DNA of 64,000 nucleotides from Arachnia propionica. Its GTDB lineage: Bacteria > Actinomycetota > Actinomycetes > Propionibacteriales > Propionibacteriaceae. Of the stretch, positions 24,798-33,513 are shown in pieces (position 1 is the stretch's first letter; each line of letters starts with the position of its first letter). The notes below the pieces were generated by a model, which saw only the letters and a program-made list of their open reading frames with translations, did not search any database and was not told where the DNA came from. A program made the position numbers and the translations under genes. The DNA is taken from the NCBI RefSeq assembly GCF_003859805.1, contig NZ_RQZG01000006.1, positions 122,324 to 186,323 on the forward strand. The letters are read 5' to 3'.

Positions 24798-25886
24798 ATG
24801 GTGCGAGACGTCGTGGTGCTGGGGGCGACCATCGCGGGGCTGACCGCGGCCCGGAGACTCGCCGCCGAAGGGTTCGCCGTGATGGTGCTGGACCCGAACC
24901 CGGAAGCGACCTCCGCCGCCATCGGGCACGGGGTGGGGGCGGTCGCCCATGCCAGCACCTGCGCCAACATGGCGGGGGCCTACGGGGAGGAAGCGGCCGC
25001 GGAACACGTGCGACGCAACCTGGCGGGGCTGGAGGAGATCCGCAAGGTCCTGGCGACGGCGGGGATCACACCGGGTGAGACGAGACTGAACGATCATTCG
25101 CTGGGTGTGGCCCTGGTGCGTGAGCTGGACCGGGTGCGACGGATCATGGCCGGTGCCGGGGCCGAGGTGGAGATCATCGACGGGCCGAGCGGGCCGGGGC
25201 TGGGCTCCAGCGTGCTGTTGCTCGATCCCCACGAGTACGCGACGGCACTCCACGCGCAGGCCCACCAGGCAGGGGCCCGCATCACCCACGACGTGACGGT
25301 CACCCACATCCGTCGCCTCGACGGGGTCACCGAGATCACGATCCGTCGCAACCTGGCCTGGGTGCGCGACGTGGAGGTGGTCTCGGCCCACGCCGTCGTC
25401 GACACCCTCGGCGTCAGTCCCTGGGGGGCCTTGGCCGGGGCAGGTCGCGCCCAGTACGTGCCGACACTGCGCCTCGAGGCACCCTCTGAGGAGGTCCGGC
25501 TGCACGCCGGTCCGCCGGTGTGGATGCGACGTCCCGTGGCGGAGGGCACCCTGCTGCTCGGCCCGAAGTGTGCTCCTGCCCAGCTCGTCCCGGCCGCTGC
25601 GGCGCTCGCCACCTGGGCCGCCACAGAGTTCGGGGTCGAGGGGGACCGTGAGGGACAACTGGTCATCGACCCGAGTGACCACGGCCGCCCGATCGTGGGC
25701 GCCTCGGCCATCCCGGGCGGCTTCTACACGCGGGGCAACGGGCGTGGCGAGTTGATGAACGGCACCGCGTCGGGCTGCTATCTCGCGGCGTTGCTGCTCG
25801 GGGTCGACGTGGCGCGCAACGTCGGCCTGCCCTGGGCCTCGAAACTCAGGGCCGTCGCCACGAGAACTCTGTTCCGCAGGACCTAG
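24798..25886 (+). CDS. FAD-dependent oxidoreductase (D-amino-acid-oxidase-like fold)
   Basis: 362 residues. The N-terminal dinucleotide-binding motif is VVVLGATIAGLTAARRLA with an acidic end of strand 2 (MVLDPNP), and a late FAD block is GGFYTRGNGRGELMNGTASG. The middle region (GSSVLLLDPHEYATALHAQA) matches the DAO family substrate domain. GATIAG replaces the usual GAGIxG, which still keeps the first and last glycines. The substrate cannot be assigned. The gene stands alone and converges on pmt. Confidence 0.75.
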   Translation: MVRDVVVLGATIAGLTAARRLAAEGFAVMVLDPNPEATSAAIGHGVGAVAHASTCANMAGAYGEEAAAEHVRRNLAGLEEIRKVLATAGITPGETRLNDHSLGVALVRELDRVRRIMAGAGAEVEIIDGPSGPGLGSSVLLLDPHEYATALHAQAHQAGARITHDVTVTHIRRLDGVTEITIRRNLAWVRDVEVVSAHAVVDTLGVSPWGALAGAGRAQYVPTLRLEAPSEEVRLHAGPPVWMRRPVAEGTLLLGPKCAPAQLVPAAAALATWAATEFGVEGDREGQLVIDPSDHGRPIVGASAIPGGFYTRGNGRGELMNGTASGCYLAALLLGVDVARNVGLPWASKLRAVATRTLFRRT

Positions 25887-25924
25887 TCCGCCTCCGACGG
25901 GATCCGGGGCCACCCGCCGGTGGG

Positions 25925-27637
25925 TCAGATCCAGGTGCCGAACCACATCCGCATCAGCCACTGGCCCCGGGTGAGCAGGGTGTCGGTGAGGATCGGGTGG
26001 ATGAAGGCGAAGTTGAGGACCACCAGGGCGATCGCCACACCGATGAACATGGCGTTGCGTTGCCGGTTGGGGCCGTTGGCCGGGCCGAGCAGTCTGCCCA
26101 TCGCCATCGCCAGTCCCGTGACGTAGAACGGCAGCAGCACGATGGCGTAGAAGAAGAACAGGGGGCGTCCCGCGTACTGGAACCACGGCAGCCACACCGC
26201 CAGCACCCCCAGGACGGGGACGGCGAAGCGCCAGTCGCGGCGCCCCAGCCACCACCACAGGCTGGCGACCAACGCGGCGCAGGCCATCCACCACAGCAGC
26301 GGTGTCCCGATACCGGAGATCACCCTGAGACAGGTGTCGCCCACGGCCTCGCAGCCCTGTTCGCCGCGTTTGATGTCGTTGACCGCATCGATGCCGATGG
26401 GACGCACCGTCAGCAACCAGCCGAGCGGATGGGCCTCGTAGGTGTGGGTGGCGTTGACCATCATCCCCTCACCGACGTGGAACTCGTAGGCCGAGACGTG
26501 GTACTTCCACAGCGACCCCAGCGGGGCGCCGAGGAGTTTCACGACCGGGTCGTCGGGATTCTGCTCCCCCCAGTTGCGGAAGTACCCTCCCGAGGTGAAC
26601 AGCCAGCCACTCCAGCTGGCGATGTAGACGGGGATCGCCAGCACCACCGTCGAGACGAAGGCCATCGGGGCGTCGATCACCAGTGACCGCAGCATCCCCA
26701 CGACGTGGGCGTAGAGCACCAGAGCGGTGACGGCGGCCACCAGCAGACCCGCCAACACGTACCCCAACCTGCCGCCCAGCACCGCCGTCGCCGCACCACT
26801 GAGGATGACGGCCACCGTCCAGCTGCGCCAGGTCAGCACGTGTAGCGTCCCGCCCCCGGCCAGGGACCGGGCCCCCAGGTCCCAGGCGACGGTGACGATG
26901 CCGAAGACCGCCATCAGGTACACCGAGTTCCACTTCACCGCACACGCGGCCCCGAACATCACCCCGGCGACGATCCGCCACGGCCGAAACAGCAGCAACG
27001 GCCCGAAGGAACCGCCGAGATCGGTCAGGTCGTGGGCGCGCAGGTGTGCGGCGAGTCTGGCCCGGAACCAGTCACGGTCCACCACCAGGGCCAGCACGGC
27101 TGCGAGACAGAACACGGCCTGGAAGATGTCGAGCAACGCGATCCGGCTCATGGTGAAGGCCAGGCCGTCGAAGGTCAGCAGCACGCCCGCGATGCCACCC
27201 ACCAGGGTGGAGCGGGAGACCCGGCGGGCGAGCAGCACGGTGAGGAACACCAGCAACGCCCCGAAGACGCACGCCATGAAACGCCACCCGAAGGAGTTCA
27301 TGCCGAACCAGTGCTCACCCAGCGCGATGAGCCACTTGCCCAGAGGCGGATGGACCACGTAGTCGGGATCCGACAGCAAACCGCTCAGATCACCCTGGGC
27401 GATCTTGTCATTGGTCTGGAACTGCTCGTTGTTGGCCCATTTGCGCTCGTACCCGGACTGGAGCATCCCCCAGGCGTCCTTGGCGTAGTAGGTCTCGTCG
27501 AAGACGATCTTGGACGGGAACCCGAGCCCTGCGATCCGTAACCCGAAGGCCACCAGGGCGATCACCGAGGCGACGAGCCAACCCTGCCGAGAATCACGCA
27601 GCCTGCCGTCCTCAAGGGCGTCGATGGTGGTCAGCAC
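25925..27637 (-). CDS. Dolichyl-phosphate-mannose--protein O-mannosyltransferase (PMT/GT39)
   Basis: 570 residues; GTG start with a TAGACT box six bases upstream. The N-terminal helix is followed by the acidic catalytic loop KIVFDETYYAKDA (the D-E pair of GT39), then VHPPLGKWLIALGE and MSRIALLDIF, and about ten further membrane segments. It transfers mannose from polyprenyl-phosphate-mannose to Ser/Thr of exported proteins in actinobacteria and would work with Sec-exported proteins such as the lipoproteins here. Divergent pairing with rsmI is the common actinobacterial arrangement. Confidence 0.92.
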   Translation of the reverse strand: MLTTIDALEDGRLRDSRQGWLVASVIALVAFGLRIAGLGFPSKIVFDETYYAKDAWGMLQSGYERKWANNEQFQTNDKIAQGDLSGLLSDPDYVVHPPLGKWLIALGEHWFGMNSFGWRFMACVFGALLVFLTVLLARRVSRSTLVGGIAGVLLTFDGLAFTMSRIALLDIFQAVFCLAAVLALVVDRDWFRARLAAHLRAHDLTDLGGSFGPLLLFRPWRIVAGVMFGAACAVKWNSVYLMAVFGIVTVAWDLGARSLAGGGTLHVLTWRSWTVAVILSGAATAVLGGRLGYVLAGLLVAAVTALVLYAHVVGMLRSLVIDAPMAFVSTVVLAIPVYIASWSGWLFTSGGYFRNWGEQNPDDPVVKLLGAPLGSLWKYHVSAYEFHVGEGMMVNATHTYEAHPLGWLLTVRPIGIDAVNDIKRGEQGCEAVGDTCLRVISGIGTPLLWWMACAALVASLWWWLGRRDWRFAVPVLGVLAVWLPWFQYAGRPLFFFYAIVLLPFYVTGLAMAMGRLLGPANGPNRQRNAMFIGVAIALVVLNFAFIHPILTDTLLTRGQWLMRMWFGTWI

Positions 27638-27643
27638 CCGGAC

Positions 27644-27649
27644 AGTCTA
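27644..27649 (-). promoter_or_regulatory. Leaderless -10 box, pmt
   Basis: TAGACT (minus strand) six bases before the GTG at 27637. Confidence 0.6.
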
Positions 27650-27785
27650 TGTGCACTCGGCCCACCCATCCCGTCCACCGGACACGATCGGCTGGCTGTC
27701 GGTCGCACCGAGGGTGCCCGACTCGGTGACTCGAGCCGGGGGCCTGCGGGCTCTCGCCCCGGACCCGTCGCGGAAGGCGACCGTC

Positions 27786-27791
27786 TAGGCT
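27786..27791 (+). promoter_or_regulatory. Leaderless -10 box, rsmI operon
   Basis: TAGGCT six bases before the ATG at 27798; drives rsmI-tatD-rsmA. Confidence 0.6.
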
Positions 27792-27797
27792 GGTGGC

Positions 27798-28655
27798 ATG
27801 GAGGACTCAGCCGACGGGACGCTGGTGCTGGCGGGGACGCCGATCGGCTCGCACACCCACGCCAGTCAGGCGCTGCGGGATGCCCTCGCCCTGGCCGATG
27901 TCGTCGCCGCGGAGGACACCAGGCGGTTCGCGACGCTGCTGCACCGGATCGGGGTCACCACACGGGCCAAGGTGGTGTCCTACTTCGAGGGCAACGAGGC
28001 GACCCGTACCCCGGAACTCGTCGGGGCCATCGCCTCCGGGCAGCGCGTGGTGCTGGTCACCGACGCGGGAATGCCATCGGTCAGCGATCCCGGACATCGA
28101 CTGGTGGCGGCCTGCATCGAACGAGACCTGCGGGTGACGGCCGTGCCGGGGCCGTCGGCGGTGCTGACCGCCGTCGCCGTCTCCGGACTGCCCTCCGAAC
28201 GGTTCTGCTTCGAGGGGTTCCTGCCCCGGAAGCAGGGCGAGCGGTTGACCCGGATGCAGGACCTGGCCGCTGAGTCCCGCACGATGGTGTTCTTCGAGGC
28301 CCCGCACCGACTCCACGACTGGTTGCAGGACGCCGCCCGGACCTGGGGGCCACGACGACGCGCCGTGGTGTGTCGGGAACTGACCAAACCCCACGAGGAG
28401 ATCCGTCGCGCGGGCCTGGCGGAGTTGGCCGCATGGGCCGCTGACGGGGTCCGCGGTGAGGTGACGCTCGTCGTCGCGGGAGCCGCCCCCCGGGAGGTCG
28501 GGGTGGATGACGCACTCACGATGGTCGCCGAGAGGGTGACCGCGGGTGAGAAACTGTCCGGGGCGGTTCGGACCGTCGCCGACCTGCTCGGGGTACCACG
28601 CAAGAAGCTGTACGAGGCCGCCCTGGCCGCCAGAGACACGATGGGGGAGACATGA
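27798..28655 (+). CDS. rsmI: 16S rRNA (cytidine1402-2'-O)-methyltransferase
   Basis: 285 residues. Tetrapyrrole-methylase fold: start LVLAGTPIGSHTHAS, then VVAAEDTRRFATLL, VVLVTDAGMPSVSDPG (SAM-binding), and VPGPSAVLTAVAVSGLPSERF. These are the RsmI signatures. It modifies C1402 in the ribosomal P-site. The C-terminal helical tail ends at the stop, which overlaps the tatD ATG (ATGA). Confidence 0.95.
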   Translation: MEDSADGTLVLAGTPIGSHTHASQALRDALALADVVAAEDTRRFATLLHRIGVTTRAKVVSYFEGNEATRTPELVGAIASGQRVVLVTDAGMPSVSDPGHRLVAACIERDLRVTAVPGPSAVLTAVAVSGLPSERFCFEGFLPRKQGERLTRMQDLAAESRTMVFFEAPHRLHDWLQDAARTWGPRRRAVVCRELTKPHEEIRRAGLAELAAWAADGVRGEVTLVVAGAAPREVGVDDALTMVAERVTAGEKLSGAVRTVADLLGVPRKKLYEAALAARDTMGET

Positions 28656-29515
28656 CCCTGCCAGACACCCTGCCGAATGCGCCTGAGATGCTTCCTGCGC
28701 ATGTCATCGACAACCACACCCACCTGCTCAGCACCTACGAGCACTCCGGTCTCGAGGCCGGTCCCGGCCTCGCTGCGGCGGCCGCCGTCGGTGTCGCCGG
28801 AGTGGTGGACGTCGGTTACGACCTCACCTCCTCGACGGCAGCCGCAGAACTCGCCGCCACCCACCCGATGGTGCGGGCCGCCGTCGCCATCCACCCCAAC
28901 GACGCCGCCCGGATCGTGCAGCGCGGCGACTTCGAGCAGCTCGACCGGGAGATCGGACGGATCGCTGCCCTGCTGGGGCGCCCCGGAGTGGTCGCCGTGG
29001 GGGAGACCGGGCTCGACCACTACCGGACCAAGGACCCGGAGGGACTGGCGGGGCAGGTGCACTCCTTCCGCGAGCACATCGCCCTGGCCCGGGAGCACGA
29101 CCTGACCCTGGTGATCCACGACCGTGACGCCCACGACGACATCCTGAAGGTCCTCGACGCCGAGGAACGGCCCGAGCGGGTGGTGATGCACTGCTTCTCC
29201 GGGGACCGGATCTTCGCCGCGGAATGCCTGGAGCGTGGGTTCTGGCTGTCCTTCCCGGGGGTGGTCACCTTCGGCTCGGCGGAGTCGTTGCGGGAGGCGG
29301 CCCGGACGGTGCCGCTGGAGCGGATCCTGGTGGAGACCGACGCCCCTTACCTGACCCCGAAGCCCGAGCGCGGCCGTCCCAACGCCCCCTACCTGCTGCC
29401 GCACACCGTCCGGTTCCTGGCGGAGCTGCTCGAGGTGGAGCTGGCCGAGTTCTGCCGGCAGGTGAGCGCCAACACGGAGGCCGCCTATGCCACCAGGTGG
29501 AGCACTGATGCCTGA
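28652..29515 (+). CDS. TatD-family metal-dependent hydrolase
   Basis: 287 residues. Metal ligands: IDNHTHL near residue 20, a Glu in AVGETGLDHY near 114, LVIHDRDAHDD near 148, HCFSG near 173, and ETDAPYL near 229. The family includes 3'-5' DNA/RNA exonucleases. The first motif is DNHTHL rather than the usual DSHCHL, keeping both histidines. Translation is coupled to rsmI (ATGA), and its end overlaps the rsmA start by eight bases. Confidence 0.9.
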   Translation: MTLPDTLPNAPEMLPAHVIDNHTHLLSTYEHSGLEAGPGLAAAAAVGVAGVVDVGYDLTSSTAAAELAATHPMVRAAVAIHPNDAARIVQRGDFEQLDREIGRIAALLGRPGVVAVGETGLDHYRTKDPEGLAGQVHSFREHIALAREHDLTLVIHDRDAHDDILKVLDAEERPERVVMHCFSGDRIFAAECLERGFWLSFPGVVTFGSAESLREAARTVPLERILVETDAPYLTPKPERGRPNAPYLLPHTVRFLAELLEVELAEFCRQVSANTEAAYATRWSTDA

Positions 29516-30362
29516 GACCGGGCTGCTCGATCCCCACTCCATCCGGGACATCGCTGCGGAACTGGACCTTCGTCCCACGAAACAGCGGGGGCAGAACTTC
29601 GTCATCGACGCCAACACGGTGCGGCGGATCGTCGGACTGTCCGGGGTGGGAGCCGATGACGTGGTGCTGGAGATCGGTCCCGGGCTCGGGTCGCTGACCC
29701 TGGGGCTGCTGGAGGTGGCGCGGGCGGTCACCGTCGTGGAGATCGACGAGCGCCTGGCGTCACGGCTGACCCGCACGGTTGCGCAGCGGCTCGGTGAGGA
29801 GGCGGCGTCGCGGCTGGAGATCGTCACCGCTGACGCCCTGGAGGTGAGCGAGCTTCCCGGGCCGGCGCCGACCGCCGTGGTCGCCAACCTGCCGTACAAC
29901 GTGTCGGTCCCGGTGCTGCTGCACCTGCTGGAGACCTTCCCCACCTGGCAGCGAGGACTGGTGATGGTGCAGCTGGAGGTCGCGGATCGGCTGGTCGCGG
30001 CACCGGGCTCGAGGACCTACGGGGTCCCGAGCGTGAAGCTCGCCTGGTGGGCCGGTGCGGAGCGGGTGGGAACCGTGCCGCCGAAGGTGTTCTGGCCGGT
30101 GCCGAACGTCGACTCCGGGTTGGTGCGGCTGCAACGCCGTGACCCGCCGTCCACGCAGGCGTCGAGGGAACAGGTCTTCGACGTGATCGATCGGGCCTTC
30201 GCCTCCCGCCGCAAGATGCTCCGGGCCTGCCTCGCGGGCAGCTTCGGTTCCGGTGCCGCGGCCTCGGCGGCCATCGCTGCGGCAGGCATCTCGCCCGAGG
30301 TGCGGGGCGAGGTGCTGGACATCGCGCAGTTCGCAGCGATCGCGGCTGAGCTCCCGGGCTGA
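29508..30362 (+). CDS. rsmA: 16S rRNA (adenine1518-N6/adenine1519-N6)-dimethyltransferase
   Basis: 284 residues. ATG 29508 is preferred over 29487 because GGTGGAG lies six bases before it and the family start is LRPTKQRGQNFVID. SAM motif I is VVLEIGPGLGSLTLGLLE; the catalytic tetrad is VANLPYNVS; FRxRRKxL-type tail AFASRRKMLRACL is also present. It dimethylates the 3' end of 16S rRNA (KsgA). In many actinobacteria an rpf gene lies between tatD and rsmA; here the two overlap and rpf is absent. Confidence 0.95.
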   Translation: MPETGLLDPHSIRDIAAELDLRPTKQRGQNFVIDANTVRRIVGLSGVGADDVVLEIGPGLGSLTLGLLEVARAVTVVEIDERLASRLTRTVAQRLGEEAASRLEIVTADALEVSELPGPAPTAVVANLPYNVSVPVLLHLLETFPTWQRGLVMVQLEVADRLVAAPGSRTYGVPSVKLAWWAGAERVGTVPPKVFWPVPNVDSGLVRLQRRDPPSTQASREQVFDVIDRAFASRRKMLRACLAGSFGSGAAASAAIAAAGISPEVRGEVLDIAQFAAIAAELPG

Positions 30363-30399
30363 GCACCTGCCCAGCGGGTCGACGGGATGAGGTGGGTGC

Positions 30400-30405
30400 T
30401 AGGTT
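30400..30405 (+). promoter_or_regulatory. Leaderless -10 box, ispE
   Basis: TAGGTT six bases before the GTG at 30412. Confidence 0.55.
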
Positions 30406-30411
30406 GAGGAC

Positions 30412-31308
30412 GTGGCTGAAGTCGTGGTCAAGGTCCCGTCCAAGGTGAACCTGGCGCTCCTGGTCGGGGAGACCGATCCCGAGGGGTATCACCGGCTCGG
30501 GACCGTCTTCCAGGCGGTGTCGCTCCACGACGAGGTGCGGGCACGTTCCGCCGAGCCGGGGTGTTTCCGGCTCACGTTCCGCGGTGAAGGGGCGAGCTTC
30601 CTGCCCGTCGACGGGACCAATCTGGTCACCCGGGCCGCCAGGCTGCTCGCTGAGACGCACCGGGTGCGTGACGCCGGGGTGGACTTCCTCGTGCACAAGC
30701 ACATCCCGGTCGCAGGCGGCATGGCCGGTGGGTCGGCCGATGCCGCAGCGGCGCTGGTCGCCTGCAATGAGCTGTGGGGGCTGGGGCTGCGCACCGACGA
30801 CCTCCATCCGCTCGCCGCGCAACTCGGGTCGGACGTGCCCTTCCTGCTCCACGGTGGAACCGCGATCGGCGCCGGTCGCGGCGAACAGCTCCGTCCGCTC
30901 CGGACCACGGGGACCCATCACTGGGTGCTGGCACTCAGCCACAGCGGTCTGTCGACCCCCGCGGTGTTCAAGGAGTTCGACCGGACCACCTCACCCCGGC
31001 CCACACAGGTGGCCCCCGAACTGCTCACGGCCCTGGAGCAGGGCGACGTGGCAGGTGTCGCGCAGCTGCTCACCAACGATCTCGCGGCGGCGGCCCTCAG
31101 TCTGCAACCCGACCTGGCCGAGGTGATCCGGATCGGGATGGGGGCCGGTGCCCTCGGCTCGGTGGTCTCCGGCTCTGGCCCCACCATCGCCTTCCTGTGT
31201 GACAGTGAGGCGTTGTCCCTTCAGGTGGGGGAGGCCCTGCGGGTATCCTCAAGGGTCCGTGCCGTCCGACGCGCGGTCGGCCCCGTCCCGGGGGCCCGAA
31301 TCGAGTAG
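30412..31308 (+). CDS. ispE: 4-diphosphocytidyl-2-C-methyl-D-erythritol kinase
   Basis: 298 residues, GTG start. GHMP-kinase motifs: KVPSKVNLALLVG, phosphate loop PVAGGMAGGSADAAAAL near residue 100, and SGSGPTIAFL near 255. It phosphorylates the 2-OH of CDP-ME in the non-mevalonate isoprenoid route. It is placed after rsmA as in most actinobacteria but probably has its own leaderless promoter. Confidence 0.95.
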   Translation: MAEVVVKVPSKVNLALLVGETDPEGYHRLGTVFQAVSLHDEVRARSAEPGCFRLTFRGEGASFLPVDGTNLVTRAARLLAETHRVRDAGVDFLVHKHIPVAGGMAGGSADAAAALVACNELWGLGLRTDDLHPLAAQLGSDVPFLLHGGTAIGAGRGEQLRPLRTTGTHHWVLALSHSGLSTPAVFKEFDRTTSPRPTQVAPELLTALEQGDVAGVAQLLTNDLAAAALSLQPDLAEVIRIGMGAGALGSVVSGSGPTIAFLCDSEALSLQVGEALRVSSRVRAVRRAVGPVPGARIE

Positions 31309-31330
31309 TGCCCACGACCAGGAGGTGCCC

Positions 31331-31816
31331 ATGGACGAGGTGGACGAGGTCCTCGCCGCCTGGGGACGTGAACTGCCGGAGGTCGTCACCTCCCCGCTCG
31401 GCATCTGGTCACGCATCACCCGCCTGGCCGGGATCCTCGACACCGAGCGCAAGCGATGCTTCGCCGAACACGATCTGGAGATCTGGGAGTTCGACGTGCT
31501 GTCGGCGCTGCGCCGGGCCGGGCACCCCTACCGGCTCTCGCCCGGTCAGCTGCTCCAGCTCACCCATGTCACCTCCGGCACCATGACCAACCGCGTCGAC
31601 CGGCTCCGTGCCCGAGATCTCGTGCTCCGGGAGTCGGATCCCAATGACGGCCGGGGTGTCGTGGTGGAGCTGACCTCCAAGGGACGCAAGGCCGTGGACC
31701 GAGCGCTGCAGGCCCTCGTGGTCATGGAGGAACGGCTCCTGGCCGCGTGGTCCCCTGAGGACCGCGACGTCCTGGCCGAGATGTTGCGCAGACTCCTGGC
31801 GGACTCCAGCGCCTGA
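31331..31816 (+). CDS. MarR-family transcriptional regulator
   Basis: 161 residues. ATG 31331 is directly after AGGAGGTGCCC, the best Shine-Dalgarno in this region. Winged helix: EFDVLSALRRAGHP, then LSPGQLLQLTHVTSGTMTNRVDRL, wing VLRESDPNDGRGVVVELTSKGR. The FDVLSALRRAG and PGQLL...TSGTMTNRxDRL pattern is typical of the actinobacterial MarR subgroup acting on transport or stress genes. Target unknown; it follows ispE by 22 bases and may be read through from it. Confidence 0.9.
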   Translation: MDEVDEVLAAWGRELPEVVTSPLGIWSRITRLAGILDTERKRCFAEHDLEIWEFDVLSALRRAGHPYRLSPGQLLQLTHVTSGTMTNRVDRLRARDLVLRESDPNDGRGVVVELTSKGRKAVDRALQALVVMEERLLAAWSPEDRDVLAEMLRRLLADSSA

Positions 31817-31896
31817 GGGCCCCGCCGGACCGTCACTCCTTCGGGAACCCCCGGGAGGTGCTCCCCGTGGCGGCTGCGCGACCACGGGATGAACGC

Positions 31897-32559
31897 TCAG
31901 GACCTGCCCCCGAGCCGCTCCACCAACAGGTGCGGGTCCGCCTTGAGGTTGGCCATGCCGTTCCAGGCCAGGTTGATCAGGTGCCGGGCCACCACCAGAC
32001 GATCCGGTTCCCGGGTCTCCAACCACTGCTGGCCGGTCATGGTGACCAGACCCACCAGGGCCTGCGCGTAGAGCGGTGCGAAGGCCGGGTCCAGGCCCAA
32101 CCGGGCGAACTCGGAGGCGAGGATGTCCTCCACCTGCATCGCGATCTCACTCAGGATGGAGGCGAACGAGCCGTTCGGGTTGGCCAGCGACGAGTCCCGG
32201 GACAGGATGCGGAACCCATCCGGGAAGGCGTCGATGTAGTCGAGCAGCGCGAGCGCCCCGCGCTCCAGGGTCTCGCGGGCCCTGGCCCCCGGTGTGGTCA
32301 ACGCGTCACGGATGGTGGCATGGAGCCGGGTGGTCTCCTGCTCCACCACCTCCTGGTACGCGCCGTCCTTGCCGCCGAAGTGCTCGTAGACCACCGGCTT
32401 GGAGACCCCGGCCCGGGCCGCGATCTCCTCCACCGAGGCACCCTCGAAGCCACGCTCGGCGAACACCGAACGGGCGATCAGGAGCAGCTGTTCGTGACGT
32501 TCCGCAGCGGACAACCTCACGCGGGTGCGTTTGGTGCGAGCGCGGGCGGACGTGGGCAT
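31897..32559 (-). CDS. TetR-family transcriptional regulator
   Basis: 220 residues from ATG 32559 (CAGACT six bases upstream, weak -10). N-terminal HTH: ERHEQLLLIARSVFAERGFE, then ASVEEIAARAGVSKPVVYEHFGGKDGAY. The C-terminal ligand domain is helical with ALVGLVTMTGQQWLE typical of the actinobacterial group. It is convergent with the MarR gene and its 5' side faces the tag gene. The ligand is unknown. Confidence 0.9.
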   Translation of the reverse strand: MPTSARARTKRTRVRLSAAERHEQLLLIARSVFAERGFEGASVEEIAARAGVSKPVVYEHFGGKDGAYQEVVEQETTRLHATIRDALTTPGARARETLERGALALLDYIDAFPDGFRILSRDSSLANPNGSFASILSEIAMQVEDILASEFARLGLDPAFAPLYAQALVGLVTMTGQQWLETREPDRLVVARHLINLAWNGMANLKADPHLLVERLGGRS

Positions 32560-32611
32560 GCCCTCAGTCTGGCCGATCCGGGGGCGAATCCCAAGCCGGG
32601 GCCCGTACCAC

Positions 32612-33181
32612 TCACCCCGGTGGCGGGCCATGCCGCCACGGACACCCGGCGAGGTGGTCGTTGACCAGGCCGACGGCCTGGAGCGTGGCGTACATCGTCA
32701 CCGGGCCCACGAGACGAAAGCCCAGCTCCTTGAGCCGCACGCTCAGGGCTTCCGACTCCGGTGTGCTCCCCGGGATGTCCACCGGTGACCGTGGCGGCGA
32801 GGCCCTCGGCTCGGGGGCGTGTTCACGCAGCAGGTCCCCCAGCCGCATGCCGCGCCCGTGCAGGACGACCACGGCACGCGCGTTGTTGATCGCGGCACGG
32901 ATCTTGCGTTCGTTGCGGATCAGTGTGGGATCACCCATCAGCCGGGTCACGTCGTCCTCACCGTAGGCTGCGACGACACCCGGGTGGAAGTCCGCGAAGG
33001 CCCTCCGGAACGCCTCCCGTTTCCGCAGCACCGTGACCCAGCTCAGTCCCGCCTGAAAACCCTCCAGGGCGATCCGCTCGAACAACGGGGCCTCATCCGG
33101 CTCATCTGGCACGAGGCGGCCCCACTCCTCGTCGTGGTACCTCTCGTACAGCGGATCCCCCGTCCCGAAACACCGCTCCAT
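32612..33181 (-). CDS. tag: DNA-3-methyladenine glycosylase I
   Basis: 189 residues. Zinc-binding residues typical of Tag: Cys4 (MERC), His16 in YHDEEWG, and the C-terminal His/Cys in VNDHLAGC. Substrate-pocket blocks LFERIALEGFQAGLSW and KIRAAINNA are conserved. It excises 3-methyladenine. It lies 52 bases upstream of the TetR gene on the same strand. Confidence 0.95.
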   Translation of the reverse strand: MERCFGTGDPLYERYHDEEWGRLVPDEPDEAPLFERIALEGFQAGLSWVTVLRKREAFRRAFADFHPGVVAAYGEDDVTRLMGDPTLIRNERKIRAAINNARAVVVLHGRGMRLGDLLREHAPEPRASPPRSPVDIPGSTPESEALSVRLKELGFRLVGPVTMYATLQAVGLVNDHLAGCPWRHGPPPG

Positions 33182-33340
33182 GATGACCTCCTCGTGACTC
33201 GTCCCACTCCGGGCTGATCTCCTGTTGTCACCATCATGGGCACGCGCACCGGCGAGAAGTCATCCCGGACCAGAAATCGTCAGAACTGTGGACAACCCCC
33301 GGGAGCGCTAGAATGACCCATGGCCTGCAACACAGGTCGA

Positions 33341-33422
33341 TCCCCGGTTGGTCTTTCGGCAGGGCCCGCCTGACTTTGAATCAGGACAAGCGAAGTAGGT
33401 TCGACTCCTACCCGGGGAGCCA
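33341..33422 (+). tRNA. tRNA-Gln (anticodon TTG)
   Basis: Seven-base acceptor stem TCCCCGG (33341-33347) with CCGGGGA (33412-33418), discriminator G and encoded CCA. Anticodon stem CCTGA/TCAGG encloses the loop CTTTGAA (33374-33380), giving TTG. The T arm is GTAGG-TTCGACT-CCTAC. The variable loop as I fold it is nine bases, slightly long for class I. Location just upstream of glmU is common in actinobacteria. Confidence 0.9.
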
Positions 33423-33513
33423 CCACGTGACACACCCCCTGTCTTCCGGCCACCCCCGGTATTGTTGGCCGCGTGAGGCCCGAACGGGCCAGCCTGCCAG
33501 GGAGGAGACCCAG

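Noticed and set aside
33341..33422. tRNA pseudogene because of the nine-base variable loop
   Set aside because: All stems, the T loop, the anticodon loop and the encoded CCA are intact and the position beside glmU is conserved, so it is called as functional.
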